Assembly (NCBI RefSeq): GCF_019320115.1
Contig: NC_089598.1
Location: 86,815,560 to 86,879,559, forward strand
Reading direction: 5' to 3'
From: Miscanthus floridulus
Lineage: Eukaryota; Streptophyta; Magnoliopsida; Poales; Poaceae
DNA length: 64,000 nt
The translations under genes were made by a program, and so were the position numbers. Below are positions 22,008 to 33,970 of this stretch, piece by piece; within the stretch, counting starts at the first letter, position 1, and every line of letters begins with the position of its first letter. Below the pieces are notes generated by a model. The model made no database searches and was not told the origin of the DNA. It saw only the letters and a list, made by a program, of their open reading frames with translations.

Positions 22008-23137
22008 ACGAACAACGGTAGGTAGGCTACAAACCCGTGCACATACCACTGTTCGTTTATTATTATTTTTCTCTGTTGGTGTTCTTGAAAAAAAAGTGTT
22101 ATGTGCATAGGTTGTAGACTGACAATAATTGTAATTGGGTTGTTAATTATTATGCACTTATATATGTTTTGGTTGTACTCTATAGTATCCCAAATGCTAC
22201 CTACCTAGCAGGTGGAGCATGCACACTGTGCCCACTTTCCCATTAAGAGCCCGTTTGATAGAGCTCCAGCTCTTTAAAACAGCTTCACCTGCTATGACTT
22301 CTCGAATGATTTTTTTTTGCTTCAGCTTCTCTATTTGGAGAAACGATAGCTCCTCGTGCTAGATGAAAACGGTAAAATGTCTTCAGTACCCTTCTCACCT
22401 TATCTTTACCGAACGCCCATCCTCGGTCTCATCTCTTCTCTCGACGGCTCACCTCCCTCACCTGATCTCAGACTTGCCTCTGCGTCAAATGGACGACACC
22501 GTCTCGGGCTCGCCTATGCTCCGATGACGTCAACGCTCGGGCCCATCTTCTCCACTGTGCAAGCCATGCGGTCGGACACTGAACTTTGCGCACACATTGA
22601 GGCTTCTCCACTGCGCAAGTTCTGTTGCCGTGCCAAGGAACGGCGTCGTTCCACGTTGAGAGATGGACAACGCTCAGGCCAGCCTCCACCTCTCCCTCCG
22701 CCCATGTCGAGGGAAATTTCGCCCTAGGCCCACAGATCGAGGATGAAGCGAGGCGAAGCCACAATTTTTAGCTTCGCATCCCACCTGTTGCTTCTCTCTG
22801 CGCCTCTTGGGCCTCGGGCCTATTTCCTAAAACGCCCAGCTTCGTAAATCCATTTTAGGAGGCATGCATCTTTCGACCGCCTTTGTAAATAAGACGTCTG
22901 CCTCCAAAAATCCTAAGGTATTTAGGAGATGGTTGGATTTTTTGACCACCTGCATTAATCATTGGACAGTGTATCACGAAATCATTTATGTACTGGTGCT
23001 GATTTGGAGCTAACACTGCAAATAACCCGCTGTTTAGCTCTCTTCTTCCCATGTTGAGCATTAATGGAAAATCCACTCACCTTCTTCCTGAGCTCCGGAC
23101 TTGGTGGATCCGTGCAGGGTGGAGTTCCACAACTTGA
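22008..23137. other. Downstream DNA of P450 copy 1, no gene
   Basis: Non-coding. It includes a poly-T stretch and a GAGCCCGTTTGATAGAGCTCC MITE-like end at about 22248, and a GC-rich stretch at 22350-22750 without a supported protein. All of this recurs in copy 2. Confidence 0.5.
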
Positions 23138-23225
23138 GGTGTTTAGATCCAGGGGCTAAAGTTTAGTCCGTGTCACATCGGATGTTCCAATGCTAACTAG
23201 GAAGACTAAATATGAACTAATTATG
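23138..23225. mobile_element. Truncated MITE (left half)
   Basis: It begins GTGTTTAGATCCAGGGGC and matches the left part of the complete MITE at 28846-29188. It is cut at 23225 by the Ty3/gypsy fragment. Confidence 0.55.
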
Positions 23226-24655
23226 TGTCGGGTTCATAAACCCGGGATCCCTCGATTCCACGCTCGGGCTCGGCCCAGGAAAACAATATATATTTCATCG
23301 GCCGGCCCAAAAAACTAAAACACAGCAGGACAGAAGGGAAGACCGGTCGTCGACCGGAAGGTCTACCCTTAAGAACAGGCGCCCGCTCGTCAACTTCTTT
23401 GGCCCACCTCTCCGACCGGAGCACTCGCTTCAGGCACTAGCCGTCTCCAAGCAGTCTCTCCAATCGGAAGGCTTGGCCCAAAATGCTGCTTCCTACTCTG
23501 ACCCCGCGACTCCGACCCCACGACCGGGGCTCGTGGGAAGCCTGCTCACCGCTCTTCTTCGACCGACGCACTGAGAGCCTACTGGAGTCATCCGACCGGG
23601 GGCATCGATCGCGGTATGGGCTCCAGGATTTGCCATACCGGGTGAACATAGCGTGGCTCCTCACATGCCACTAGGCATCCAAAAGTATTTGCAGGTACCG
23701 ACGTCCATCCTTCCTGAAGAAGATAGCTCGACCCCCGTGCACATCTGACATCCTACAACGACATCGACAGTATTGGGGGCTTCAACCATTATCCAGTTTT
23801 TATCACCGTATCCCCGCCGGGCCCTCACGCGAAGACCCCCGAGCTCACACGTGAGCACGAGGAGGATCTACGACGACAGTGGCCGCATCAGCCACCAACT
23901 GCACCAACGCGCTCGGCGCACCACACTGCGCCCCGTGCGCATAGACCTGCGAGCGGCGCTCGGGGTCGCGCCCGTCAGCCCCAGCGCAATGCTCCGGTTC
24001 GGGGGACCGACCCCCCACAGTTCGCTCGGGCCAGTCAGAACGTTGCCGCTGGCCGGCAATGCTCCTGCGTGACCTGCCCGAGCCGAACGACCCTCGTGGA
24101 CGGGCAATCCACCAGGACCTCCGGGCACTGTTGGAGACCGCCGTCGTTCAACAGACGGAGTACTCCATATCGCGACGCCGACTCACGACCTCGCTCCCTG
24201 TCCGGGGAACAGGGACGCAGCAGATGGGGCACTACACCCTGTCATCGTCTCAACCACCGATTGCGGCACAAGAAGCCACAACCGCTCCTCGTCTTGACTT
24301 GACGACCGCCCCGTGCCGACAGCCTATCTACGCGCGGCTCGGGCCGAACCAAGACGCGCGCAGCGTCGACCGGGGTCCCAGCCCTGACAGCCTGGAACCA
24401 CGGACCTTTGTCCAACACCCCCAGCAAGCGCCTTTTCTGCCGCGCTTCAACGGGGGCTGCGACAAAGGTAAGGCCAAGCGCCAGGATCAAGACGAGGGCC
24501 CCTCCACGCAGAGGGGAAAAAGAACAGAAAGGATCGCCGCCAACCGGCTAACTTTGCGTCGGTCGCCGCGGCCGATCACATGGGCACGCAGCCCCAGCAA
24601 GACCCTCCGGGCCACTTCCACGATCTCATGGAGAGCCCGTGCACCAACCACAACT
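23226..24655 (+). mobile_element. Ty3/gypsy retrotransposon fragment (LTR start and gag part)
   Basis: It begins TGTCGGGTTCATAAACCCGGG, a common start of grass gypsy LTRs. From about 23850 it reads as a gag N-terminal region in shifting frames: pieces include FARASQNVAA, LRDLPEPNDPRGR, RALLETAVVQQ and, near 24600, ADHMGTQPQQDPPGHFHDL. No protease, RT or second LTR is present. The fragment stops abruptly near 24655, where CACTA-type sequence begins. It is a dead remnant. Confidence 0.7.
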
Positions 24656-25417
24656 TTTCGAGATCTACACTTTTAGTTTAGGAAGTTTTTCCATCCGAGG
24701 TCGTTTACAGAATTTGAATTTTAAAATTTGGAAATTCAAACGCAGTTTTGCATGACAAGATGTTTTCAAATAAAAAAGTTGCCAACTACAATGTTTCATA
24801 ACTTTTCGAGATCCACAGAGTTTATTTTGGTTGTTTTTCCATCCGAGGTCGTTTGAAAAGTTCGAATTTTAAAATTTTGAAAATCAAACACAGTTTTGCA
24901 TGACAAGATGATTTCAAATCAAAAAGTTGCCAACTACAATGTTTCACAACATTTTGAGATCTACAAAGTTTATTTTGGTTGTTTGGTCATCTGTTCATCC
25001 GACATGGTCGTTCTAACATTGTTCACAAATCTTATATATCTCTCTTGTAGTTTCATAAACTACAATAGAGATATGTTAGATTTGTGAACAAATTTACTTT
25101 CACTTTGTCATATGAAGAAAAGACCAAAACAAACATTGTACATCTTGTTGAGTTGTACAACTTTGTAGTTGAAAACTTTTTCATTTGAATTAATTTACTG
25201 CTTCAAAATATGCTTTGAAATTTTCTTTGCCGAGTGTCAAAAAAAAATCACTCGGCAAAGAAGCGTCTTTGCCGAGTGTCAAAAAAAAACACTCGACAAA
25301 GAGCTTCTTTGCCGAGTGTCAAAAAAAACACTCGGCAAAGGCGTCTTTGTCGAGTGCCCGAAAAACAACACTCGGCAAACCACTTGGCACTCGGCAAAGA
25401 GCCGGTCTCCGGTAGTG
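24656..25417. mobile_element. Right-end remnant of a CACTA element of the C family
   Basis: It ends CGGTCTCCGGTAGTG, the same terminus as element C, and carries TTTGCCGAGTG inverted pairs at 25229-25417. Upstream, 24656-25200 is a repeat spacer with a block (CATGACAAGATG...AAAAAGTTGCC...GAGATC) present twice and a hairpin at 25016-25095 with arms of about 38 nt. The left part of the element is lost at the junction with the gypsy fragment. Its terminus directly abuts copy 2 of the duplicated block. Confidence 0.8.
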
Positions 25418-26010
25418 ACAATGCTGTTTGTTTATCTACTTCTAGGTTAGTTTGGTAGAGCTCTTCCTGCTTCAGATTTTCTTGGAAGCTAATTCTCGGT
25501 GACAAAGTGATTCTCTGATTGAAATTGATTTTCTATAATTCTCTACAATAAACTCTGTGCATATAGTGATTATGTGCGTGATCTGAATCAGGAGAAGTTA
25601 TTTTTCAGCTCTCAGCTCCTAGTTTATTTTAGAGAACCACCTCATAGAACCAACAAAGAATTACTTCTCAGTAAAAATCTGTTTGATAGAGCTTCTACTG
25701 AAATCAACCTGCAAGCTGCTCTTGGAGCTTTGCCAAACTAGCCCTCTGTACCTGAATCTACATGCCCCCACTGCTTTTGTAAATCGAAATCAAGGGTGGG
25801 ATATCTTCAGCCTGATCTTTTTCTTAACAACCACATGATTAGTCTATCGTCACTTATATTAGGTATAAACTAGCTTGTAGAAGACTGGTGCAGGAGATAT
25901 TTGAAGATATTTATGATAACTGTAACACATTGGAAGCCATCTTTCCCTGATCCGTAAAAAGGGAAAAAACAGACAATACACAGCATGCATCAATCTCTGC
26001 TCAGAAACCC

Positions 26011-26018
26011 TATAAAAG
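26011..26018 (+). promoter_or_regulatory. TATA box of P450 copy 2
   Basis: TATAAAAG, equivalent to 20339-20347, about 75-80 bp upstream of the start codon at 26090. Confidence 0.6.
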
Positions 26019-26089
26019 CTAGTGGGTTACAAATACAAATATAGCAGATGCGCCACCAACAACACAATTCACTTTATCTCATCTCAACA

Positions 26090-27715
26090 ATGGCAATGTT
26101 CCTACTCCTCTCTGGAATTATTCTCCTTCCTCTCTTACTGCTGGTAACCACCTCCAAGAATCGCAAGCCATACTGCAATGGAAACTCGCTCCCTCCTTCA
26201 CCATGGCCATGTCTCCCGCTCATAGGCAATCTCTTCTTCCACCCTCCCACTATCACTTCTCTCACCGAGGTTCTTCGTCGTCTCCACGCTGCTCATGGAC
26301 CGGTCGTCTCCCTCTGGGTCGGCAGCAAGCCAGCCATATTCATCTCCTGCCATGATCTCGCGCACCGCGCCCTCGTGCACATGGTGACATGGGCACCACC
26401 TTCGCGCACCGCCCGACATCATGGTACAGCGGACTGAACAGCCATGGTGTGAACAGCGCCACCTACGGGCAGCCGCTGGGGCCTCCTCCGCCAGAACCTC
26501 AGCCCGTACCTCGGGGCAGCGCATGTCAAGGATGTGCTCCGGTCGTCCGGCGATAGGCTCGTCATGGTCCTCGAGTCGGCAGCAGCAGGGGAGGACGGCG
26601 GCGGCGGTGTCGTTGTCCCATTGGAGACGTTCCGGCATGACGTCTTCGGCTTCTTCGCCACGCTTTGCTTCGGCGACGGGGTCGAGGAAGACATGCTCGG
26701 ACGTCTGCGAGACCTGCATGCCGAGATCATACCGCTCATCGTTGAGCTAGACGCGTGCCTGCATTCCTCCAGGTCGTATGCTATTTTCCCAGGTGGCGGA
26801 AGCTCTTGAACGCTCAAAGGAGGCACCATGTTCTGGTGACCACTATCATCAGTGCTTGCCGAACAAGGAGAGAGGAGGTTGTTGGACATGACGCAGCAGA
26901 CCCTCGATGCTACGTGGATACCCTTCTAGGGCTTGAACTAGGAGAAGATGAGATGGTGAGCCTGTGCTGGGAGTACATGAACGCCGCGGTAAAGACCACG
27001 ACAACGGCACTCGAGTGAATCATGGCACGCCTTGTCCTCCATCAGGTAACAAAGTAACAAACGTCTACTGAAAAGATAGAAGATGTCATTTTGATTATGC
27101 ATGATACAAGCATCTTCGTTCCAATAGGACATCCAGCAAAAGCTGCGAAACGACATCGCTGGGCGAGCCAGCAGCAACCACCACATGACATGTGGTGAGC
27201 AGCAGAAGCCATTCGTGGAGGCCGTAGTGCTCGAAGCCCTTCGTCTTCACCCGCCGGGCGCACTACCTCTTGGCACACACCACGGACAAGGACGTCTCCC
27301 TTGACAGATATGTGATACCCAAGGGGTCCGTTGTGAACTTCGGTGTGGCTATCATTGGGCGGGATGCAGCTTCGTGGACTGACCCCGACGTGTTCAGGCC
27401 TGAGCGGTTCATGGAAGGTGGAGAAGGCTCCGGCGTCCATTGTACCAGCGGTGGCAGCAGCAGACCGGAGACGATGAAGATTATACCCTTTGGTGCCGGG
27501 CGCAGGGCGTGTCCAGGCGCTGCGGTTGCTATGACGGTGTTGCAGTCGTTTGTTGAGGATCTGGTCATGCGGTTCGAGTGGAAACGGGCTACAGCTGGTG
27601 CCGTGGGAGAATCTCTCGACATGACAGAGAAACTCGGGAGATTATAACCGATATGAAGGTGCCATTACAAACTCACTTGGTTGTCAGACAAAATTCGGTT
27701 GGCTCAAATATATAA
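26090..27715 (+). pseudogene. Cytochrome P450 pseudogene, copy 2 (CYP89-like)
   Basis: Same gene as 20426-22007: start MAMFLLLSGII, exon 1 to 27045, exon 2 from 27128, heme loop PFGAGRRACPG. It keeps the YVIPKGSVVNFGV segment that copy 1 has lost. Shared defects are the frameshift near 26790, TGA for Trp at 27016-27018 and the C-terminal frameshift near 27645. Private changes are an 8-bp insertion after VHM near 26384, a one-base insertion near 26466 that restores the frame, a 3-bp loss just after it, and an extra G near 27258 in the K-helix (HPP). The shared defects suggest the gene was already dead when duplicated. Confidence 0.88.
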
Positions 27716-28845
27716 ACGAACAACGGTAGGTAGGCTACAAACCCGTGCACATACCACTGTTCGTTTATTATTATTTTTCTCTGTTGGTGTTCTTGAAAAA
27801 AAAAAGTGTTATGTGCATAGGTTGTAGACTGACAATAATTGTAATTGCGTCGTTAATTGTCATGCACTTATATATGTTTTGGTTGTACTCTATAGTATCC
27901 CAAATGCTACCTACCTAGCAGGTGGAGCATGCACAGTGTGCCCACTATCCCATTGAGAGCACGTTTGATAGAGCTCCAACTCTTTAAAACAGCTTCATCT
28001 GCTATGACTTCTCGAATGAAATAATTTTTTTTTGCTTCAGCTTCTCTATTTGGAGAAATGATAGCTCCTCGTGCTAGATGAAAACGGTAAAATGTCTTCA
28101 GTACCCTTCTCTCTACCTTATCTTTACCGAACGCCCATCCTTGGTCTCATCTCTTCTCTCGACGGCTCACCTCCCTCACCTGATCTCAGACTTGCCTCTG
28201 CATCAAATGGACGACACCGTCTCGGGCTCGCCTATGCTCCGACGACGTCAACGCTCAGGCCCATCTTCTCCACTGTGCAAGCCATGCGGTCGGACACTGA
28301 ACTTTGCGCATGCATTGAGGCTTCTCCACTGCGCAAGTTCTATTGCCGTGCCAAGGAACGGCATCGTTCCACGTTGAGAGATGGACAACGCTCAGGCCAG
28401 CCTCCACCTCGTTCCACGTTGAGAGATGGACAACGCTCAGGCCAGCCTCCACGCCCTAGGCCCACAGATCGAGGATGAAGCGAGGCGAAGCCACAATTTT
28501 TAGCTTCGCATCCCACCTGTTGCTTCTCTCTGCGCCTCTTGGGCCTCAGGCCTATTTCCTAAAACGCCCAGCTTCATAAATCCATTTTAGGAGGCAGGCA
28601 TCTTTCGACCGCCTTTGTAAATAAGACGTCTGCCTCCGAAAATCCTAAGGTATTTTGCATTAATCATTGGGTAGTGTATCACGAAATCATTTATGTACTG
28701 GTGCTGATTTGGAGCTAACACTGCAAATAACCCGCTGTTTAGCTCTCTTCTTCCCATGTTGAGCATTAATGGAAAATCCACTCACCTTCTTCCTGAGCTC
28801 TTGACTTGGGGGATCCGTGCAGGGTGGAGTTCCACGACTTGAGGT

Positions 28846-29188
28846 GTTTGGATCCAGAGGCTAAAGTTTAATCCGTGTCACATCGAATGATCGGATGCTA
28901 ACTAGGAAGACTAAATATGAGCTAATTATAAAACTAATTGTAGAAGCCGTGGCTAATTAGCGAGATGAATCTATTAAGGCTAATTATTCTATGATTAGCA
29001 CATGTTTACTGTAGCACAACATTGTCAAATCATGAACTAATTAGGCTTAATAGATTCGTCTCGTAAATTAGTCTCAAATTGTGCAATTACTTTTTGTAAT
29101 TAGTCTATATTTAATACTCCAAATTAATATCTAAATATTCAATGTAATAGGGACTAAAGTTTACTAGCAGTAACGAAGCCCTGTTTGG
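28846..29188. mobile_element. MITE of the GTTTGGATCC / TTTAGTCCC type
   Basis: The left end is GTTTGGATCCAGAGGCTAAAG. The right end, read inverted, is CCAAACAGGGCTTC...AAACTTTAGTCCC. The internal sequence includes the paired segments TAGCGAGATGAATCTATTAA and TTAATAGATTCGTCTCG, a foldback. This is a common type of grass MITE. Superfamily and exact ends are uncertain. Confidence 0.55.
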
Positions 29189-30869
29189 TGTTGGCACCAG
29201 ACAAGGGGGCCCTAGGTCCAGTTGAGCTAGCTGCGGCATATCATCCTTTGTGCACCTCATCAAGGCACTGAAGCTTGGTGTAAGCGGGCGACACCGTAGA
29301 GCTCTAAGACTATCTTCAACAACATCACCTAAAATACAAGACACATTTCATATTTGGGTAGCGCTATAGGTAAATGGTTTAATATTTTTTTTTGTCTTCT
29401 CCAGCAACAGGACCCAAAAGAGAACTCTTTCTGCAAATGAGTTTTCAGAAGACAGGATACTCATATTTAAGTTGTGTCTCTGCTATAATCCAAAATAGGT
29501 CTCACATATAGATATTCTGTCGTAGGTTGATATAGTACCATCCATGACCTATTTTTTATTTGGGTCTCCATATGGATCATTGAAGACAGAGTCAAAGGCG
29601 AGGTGGTGGAACCAGTCAATGTGGGATACGGCGAGGCTGCACTGCAGACCACTGGCAAGAGCTGCGAGTTTTATTTATTTGGTCCGCAGTGCCTTCTGGT
29701 TCAGTTCGGTATTCATCTTGCCTTTCTTGTTTTTTTTTCTTTTCTTATTTTTTTTATTTCTCTCCTTTTTCTCCTCACGCATCTCTCTTTTCCCTTGTTA
29801 TCCGCTCGTGAGCCTCGTCTGTGTAAGCGACCCCGCCGAGCACTCGACCTTCGCCTCCGTGTCTCTCTTCTCCGTCTCCGGCGTGCCCAAGCACACGAAG
29901 CCACGGCGGAGCCCTGTGCCCGCGCGCATGGAGGAGCCATGGAGGGCCCACGCCCGTGACGACGTGAATATTGTATAGATTTATAGGTTACTTGATGCCG
30001 TCGCGGCCTGCCCTCGCGACTGGACGCCGCCTCTCCGTCGCAGCCTGCTCTCGCGACTCGACGCCACCTTGCCGTCACTGCCCCGCGCCCTCGCCTTGGC
30101 TCGGCTTGACATCGACATTGACCGCCGATGGAGAAGGGGTATTTCGCCTCGTCTCTTGGACATTGAGGTGTTCTGGTGATAGATTGGACGAGGATCGAGA
30201 CGATGTGGGTGCCGAGTCGACTGTTTATAGGATGAGGCATGACGAGGGTGGATCTGTGGGTTCGTGTTCATGTTGCCAGACAAAAAAAAAGTCCAGACTA
30301 AAAATAAGGTAGAAATTTTACCTCTTTATTATTATTATAGGGATAGATTTCATGAAACGAACATTCTTTTAGTGCTAGAACCAATTTTCCCATTAAAGAT
30401 CCCTAGTCATTGCTACTTGTGTGGCTTCAATTTCTTTCCATGGACATGTTCTGATAGAGATTTTAAAACATCAGAAATAAAGTAAATATATTATATTTTA
30501 TCATCCATAAAAACTTCAACATATTCTAAATATAGAAAAAATAATCAAAATTGATGCAAAACATAAATATCTAGAATGCAAATCCATGTTGATGTTCTTC
30601 TGTACATCGTGAGCAACACCTTTACTTTTTCAACCAAAACAATCCCTTTATTCAAAACATGGAAGATTTCAAATGCATTGCACGGATGTAGGATGAAACT
30701 CGTGAAACAAACTTCAAGAGTTAGGCCCACAATACACGCATACATGCATGAATGCCCAGATAAGAGGTTTGACTGGATGACCTAAACCTCATTTATTCAC
30801 CTAGTTCCAAAGCTAGCTCACAGATAATTCAAATTATAGAAAAAGACAAAACCATTAAACTTGCAACAA
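29189..30869. other. Intergenic DNA without a supported gene
   Basis: 29189-29600 is AT-rich and MITE-like (GACTATCTTCAACAACATCACC near 29308). 29800-30250 is GC-rich, with several overlapping frames in both directions and no recognisable domain. 30255-30869 is AT-rich and empty. Confidence 0.4.
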
Positions 30870-31641
30870 CTAGTCCCAAGTGAAGACAAGACCACTAATA
30901 TTGCTTCCTACATCACCCCCAGCAGAGCTTTCTCTAGCAAAAGAGGATTCAGACATAACCCTATTGGAGCCATCACCTTGTGGAGGTCTCATGGACGTTG
31001 GTGGAAGGATGCTTGGGAAGGAGCACATGGAGAATAATTTGGTGGCATTGCCACATATGAAGGCATTGAGTGCCACCAAGTAGGCTGAAAAAGTGGTGGA
31101 GCTTGTAGGTGACCGTTGGCTTCTACTCGATTCTCATGGAGGAGCAAAGGTAAGCAATAGATCATTGATCGCTTGCTTGATCCTTGAGAGCTCACGATAC
31201 ATCTCAAAGAGATCATGGGCATCAAGATCCTCTATGCTACCATAAACAAACTTGGAAAACCTTGAGGTCTCCTGGATCTCTTTAGCCCGTGCCATGTTCT
31301 CATCCTTCCTAGCTCTTATCCTCCATGGCCTTGGCTTTCTCCACCTAGAACAACTCATTTTGTAAGCTAGTGATTCTTGCATTGTCTTCTTCACTGGTGT
31401 CAGAATCTATTGGTGCATTCCCTGAAACAAAAGAGTCAACAATGGGGGCACCCTTTGGGGTGCCGAAAGAGGAAAACTTTCTAGTTTCGGACTCCAACAC
31501 CATGACAACCTTCGCACCGGTGAGGGCGGAGAGGTCAGAAGCAGCCTTGAAAAGCCTAGAGCGTCGCTTGAAGAATGTAAGACTACAATCTCTATCATCC
31601 TCAATGAACCTCACCCCTGACCTTGTTGCCCTCCTCGGCAT
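30870..31641 (-). pseudogene. Type I (M-alpha-like) MADS-box pseudogene
   Basis: Start at 31641. Residues 1-60 form a MADS domain: RSGVRFIEDDRDCSLTFFKR, RLFKAASDLSALTGAKV and FSSFGTPKG, typical of type I factors (DNA-binding proteins acting in gametophyte and endosperm). The frame ends at a TAG after LQNELF (31345-31347). A second frame continues at 31310-31134 with KFVYGSIEDLDAHDLFEMYR, resembling the C-terminal part of M-alpha proteins. More tail is legible in other frames to about 30870 (WWHSMPSYVAMPP). A nonsense codon and at least one frameshift make it a pseudogene. No introns are needed, as usual for type I genes. Confidence 0.75.
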
Positions 31642-31752
31642 CCTAGAACAAAGAACAACAAGATGTTATAGCCAGTATGTGAGCAAGCAAGGAATGTATT
31701 TCTTGCTAGAGCGAATGTGTTTCGGTGAGAATGAAGTTGCGCTACCCATCCC

Positions 31753-31759
31753 TTATATA
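31753..31759 (-). promoter_or_regulatory. TATA box of the MADS-box pseudogene
   Basis: Minus-strand TATATAAGG about 110 bp upstream of the start codon. Confidence 0.5.
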
Positions 31760-32899
31760 GAAGAAATTTAGGGGGGAAAGGGGAAAGAAATCTCGTGAGA
31801 TTCGAATGCATGAAATATATTACACATCAAGTCTTACCACAAGTCACTGAACTATGGGGCACTCTTTTGTGTGGGAAAAGATGGACCTAGTTGTTAGTCA
31901 CCATTAGAAAGCGTGTAAAGAAAATTATGCGTGAACAACAAAATTATTTTCAATTGAAATAGCTATGCACATCTATTTGATGATTATTAGTTGAATATTT
32001 ATTGGTTTGTGAAAAAAATATTGTATAGTTATTGGGACCCTTAGTTATCAAATTAAATATTTAAGCAGGTATTTATTAGCATCCATTTTTAGTCTCCAGC
32101 TAAGATTATCTTATACCAATGTAAAATACTAAAATATTTTGGCAATAATACTTTTCAAATACATCTTATTATACATTAATCATTAATTAATAAATCCTTT
32201 GAGTGCAATCTTATATATGGATTCACTTCTAATATTATGCTATTCCTTAGCCGTTGCAGTTTTTATTGAGCAATATGATAAATCAAACTTCTAGTTGGAT
32301 ACAATACAACATACTAAACATGCCACCTTTAGGATAATAGAACATCAAGTGCAAAAAACACGTGCTCCCTCACTCTATGAGTGTATTACACGAGATATGA
32401 GCAATATTTCAACTGTAAGTTCACAAGTGTTGGCATATATTGAATCCCGTCTCAATCTTTAACTTCTTGGTAAAAGAAGTGTGTTGGCGATCATTCTAAA
32501 CCGTTTCGATCGCCACATCTCGATGATGAATGGAGGAACTTAAGCTAGTTAGAAGATATAATTTAATTTAGACTTAACATTTACACAAGTTTTGTGCTAC
32601 AACATGTTTGTAAGGAATATCTATAATTTGGTGCACAAATACCATCAATGACTAAGGAGCAATTTTAAACATCTCAATGTGTATAAAGTGATGAAGCAAA
32701 GGGTTGACATTGTGAAAGACTAATTCCAATCACATATTTGGCTGCACCTTGTTGAAGAGCTGGTCGGGACGATCAAAATGGAGTTTTGGTTCACTCAATT
32801 TGGATCTAGGTGCAAAAGTTATGCAATTTGGAAGATCATGGCACTAGTTGAGGCAAGCAACTAGTCGGTTGGCCATGGCAAGGCCAGGCGGCATAAGTT
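31760..32899. other. AT-rich intergenic DNA, no gene seen
   Basis: No open frame with domain character and no clear repeat ends. Confidence 0.5.
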
Positions 32900-33970
32900 A
32901 TGCAACTTGCAAGATCTAGTGTCGACGAAGGACCAGTAAGAGTTTGGTCTGTCAGATCTGTTGTTTTTCTTCAGATCTTGGCTTTTGGTGTGCTTATCAA
33001 AGAAAGCAATTGGTTGGCTTTCGATGTGGCGACCTCAAACTCTTCTTTTGGTATGTTAGTCAGCAAAGTTCGACATCTTCAACACGCTATTCTGATGGTG
33101 AAGGATTGTAAGCCTGCGTCCTTTGGAGGTTACCTCCACCTGATGTTCTTCCAGTGGGTACTAAATCTCATTGTCAGCGACGTGTGGCTTTTTCGGTCTT
33201 CAAAGCCTTTTTTGGCGAGGGTATTTGCAGGTGTCCCTTTTCTTTGTTGTCTTCACAGTGCGATCTTCAAACTCCGGCAGGCAGTGAACGTTCGAACAAA
33301 GAAGATGACCGATTTGGTTTTTGATGCACTCTTATTTTTAGAGGTCCTTTTTATGTCTTATTGTTCGTCTTTTGTACCCGCCTTTGTTTTCCTTGAGATG
33401 TTTCAGACGTGGCATGATGTCCCCACGGTCATTGATGGCTACCTCGCCTTCCACTCCGCCCTACAGTACTACTACTACCCCATCATCGTCTCCTACCTCC
33501 TTAACGCCACCGTGCTTGCCATAGCCGTCCCTGTCGCCTGCCTGATCGAGGACTCACGGCTCTCCTCGTCTCGGTCCCTGCGCCTACACCAACGCGCGGT
33601 ACTACTAGCACAGCATGTCCAACGTCACGCCTACACCAATGTGGGGTATTACTAGCACAACATGTCCAACATCATCCAGTTCGATGACGAGACCTACTCC
33701 ACCATCGCTATTCGCTAACAATATGTACCAGTGGCTCGCCACCTGCCAGACGCTCATGGTGCACAATCCCACCCATGACAGCCTCGATCTTTGTCCCATC
33801 CTCTCTCTCACTGTGCCGCCCAGGTGCGTGTGCCCATCGGCGTGCAGGCCGTGACCACGCGTGAGGTACCTTGTGACCTACTTCCTTGGGTGGGGCGACG
33901 ACTCCAACACTGTGGCTGAACGCTTCCGTGCTAACTATCAGGCTGCTTGGCAGTGCCAGGATGCCAGCGC
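32900..33970 (+). other. Unrecognised GC-richer open segment
   Basis: An open frame of 251 codons spans 32900-33655, and a second shorter frame reads YLVTYFLGWGDDSNTVAERF at 33866-33925. The part from about 33410 is GC-rich and codon-like (DGYLAFHSALQYYYYPIIVS, SYLLNATVLAIAVPVACLIE), with a hydrophobic stretch that could cross a membrane. I recognise no family. Neither a clear promoter nor splice sites are visible, and the frame is lost near 33650. It could be a captured or decayed gene fragment. Confidence 0.25.

Larger units (their letters stand above)
14839..23225. repeat. Duplicated block, copy 1 (interrupted by CACTA C)
   Basis: 14839-15278 plus 20185-23225 match 25418-28930 almost base for base, with scattered substitutions and small indels. 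The block holds a MITE, a P450 pseudogene and its downstream DNA. The match ends on the right exactly where a Ty3/gypsy fragment begins (23226). Copy 1 carries CACTA C; copy 2 does not. Confidence 0.95.
25418..28930. repeat. Duplicated block, copy 2 (no CACTA C)
   Basis: Matches 14839-15278 plus 20185-23225. The site corresponding to the CACTA C insertion is uninterrupted at about 25850-25870. Private changes include a tandem repeat of about 42 bp at 28367-28451 and a deletion of about 27 bp near 28655. Confidence 0.95.

Noticed and set aside
22356..22727. Open frame downstream of P450 copy 1
   Set aside because: It is not preserved in the same form in copy 2 (indels and a 42-bp duplication) and has no domain.
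29713..30283. Several Arg/Ala-rich frames
   Set aside because: GC-biased composition open in several frames, with no domain, promoter or splice evidence.
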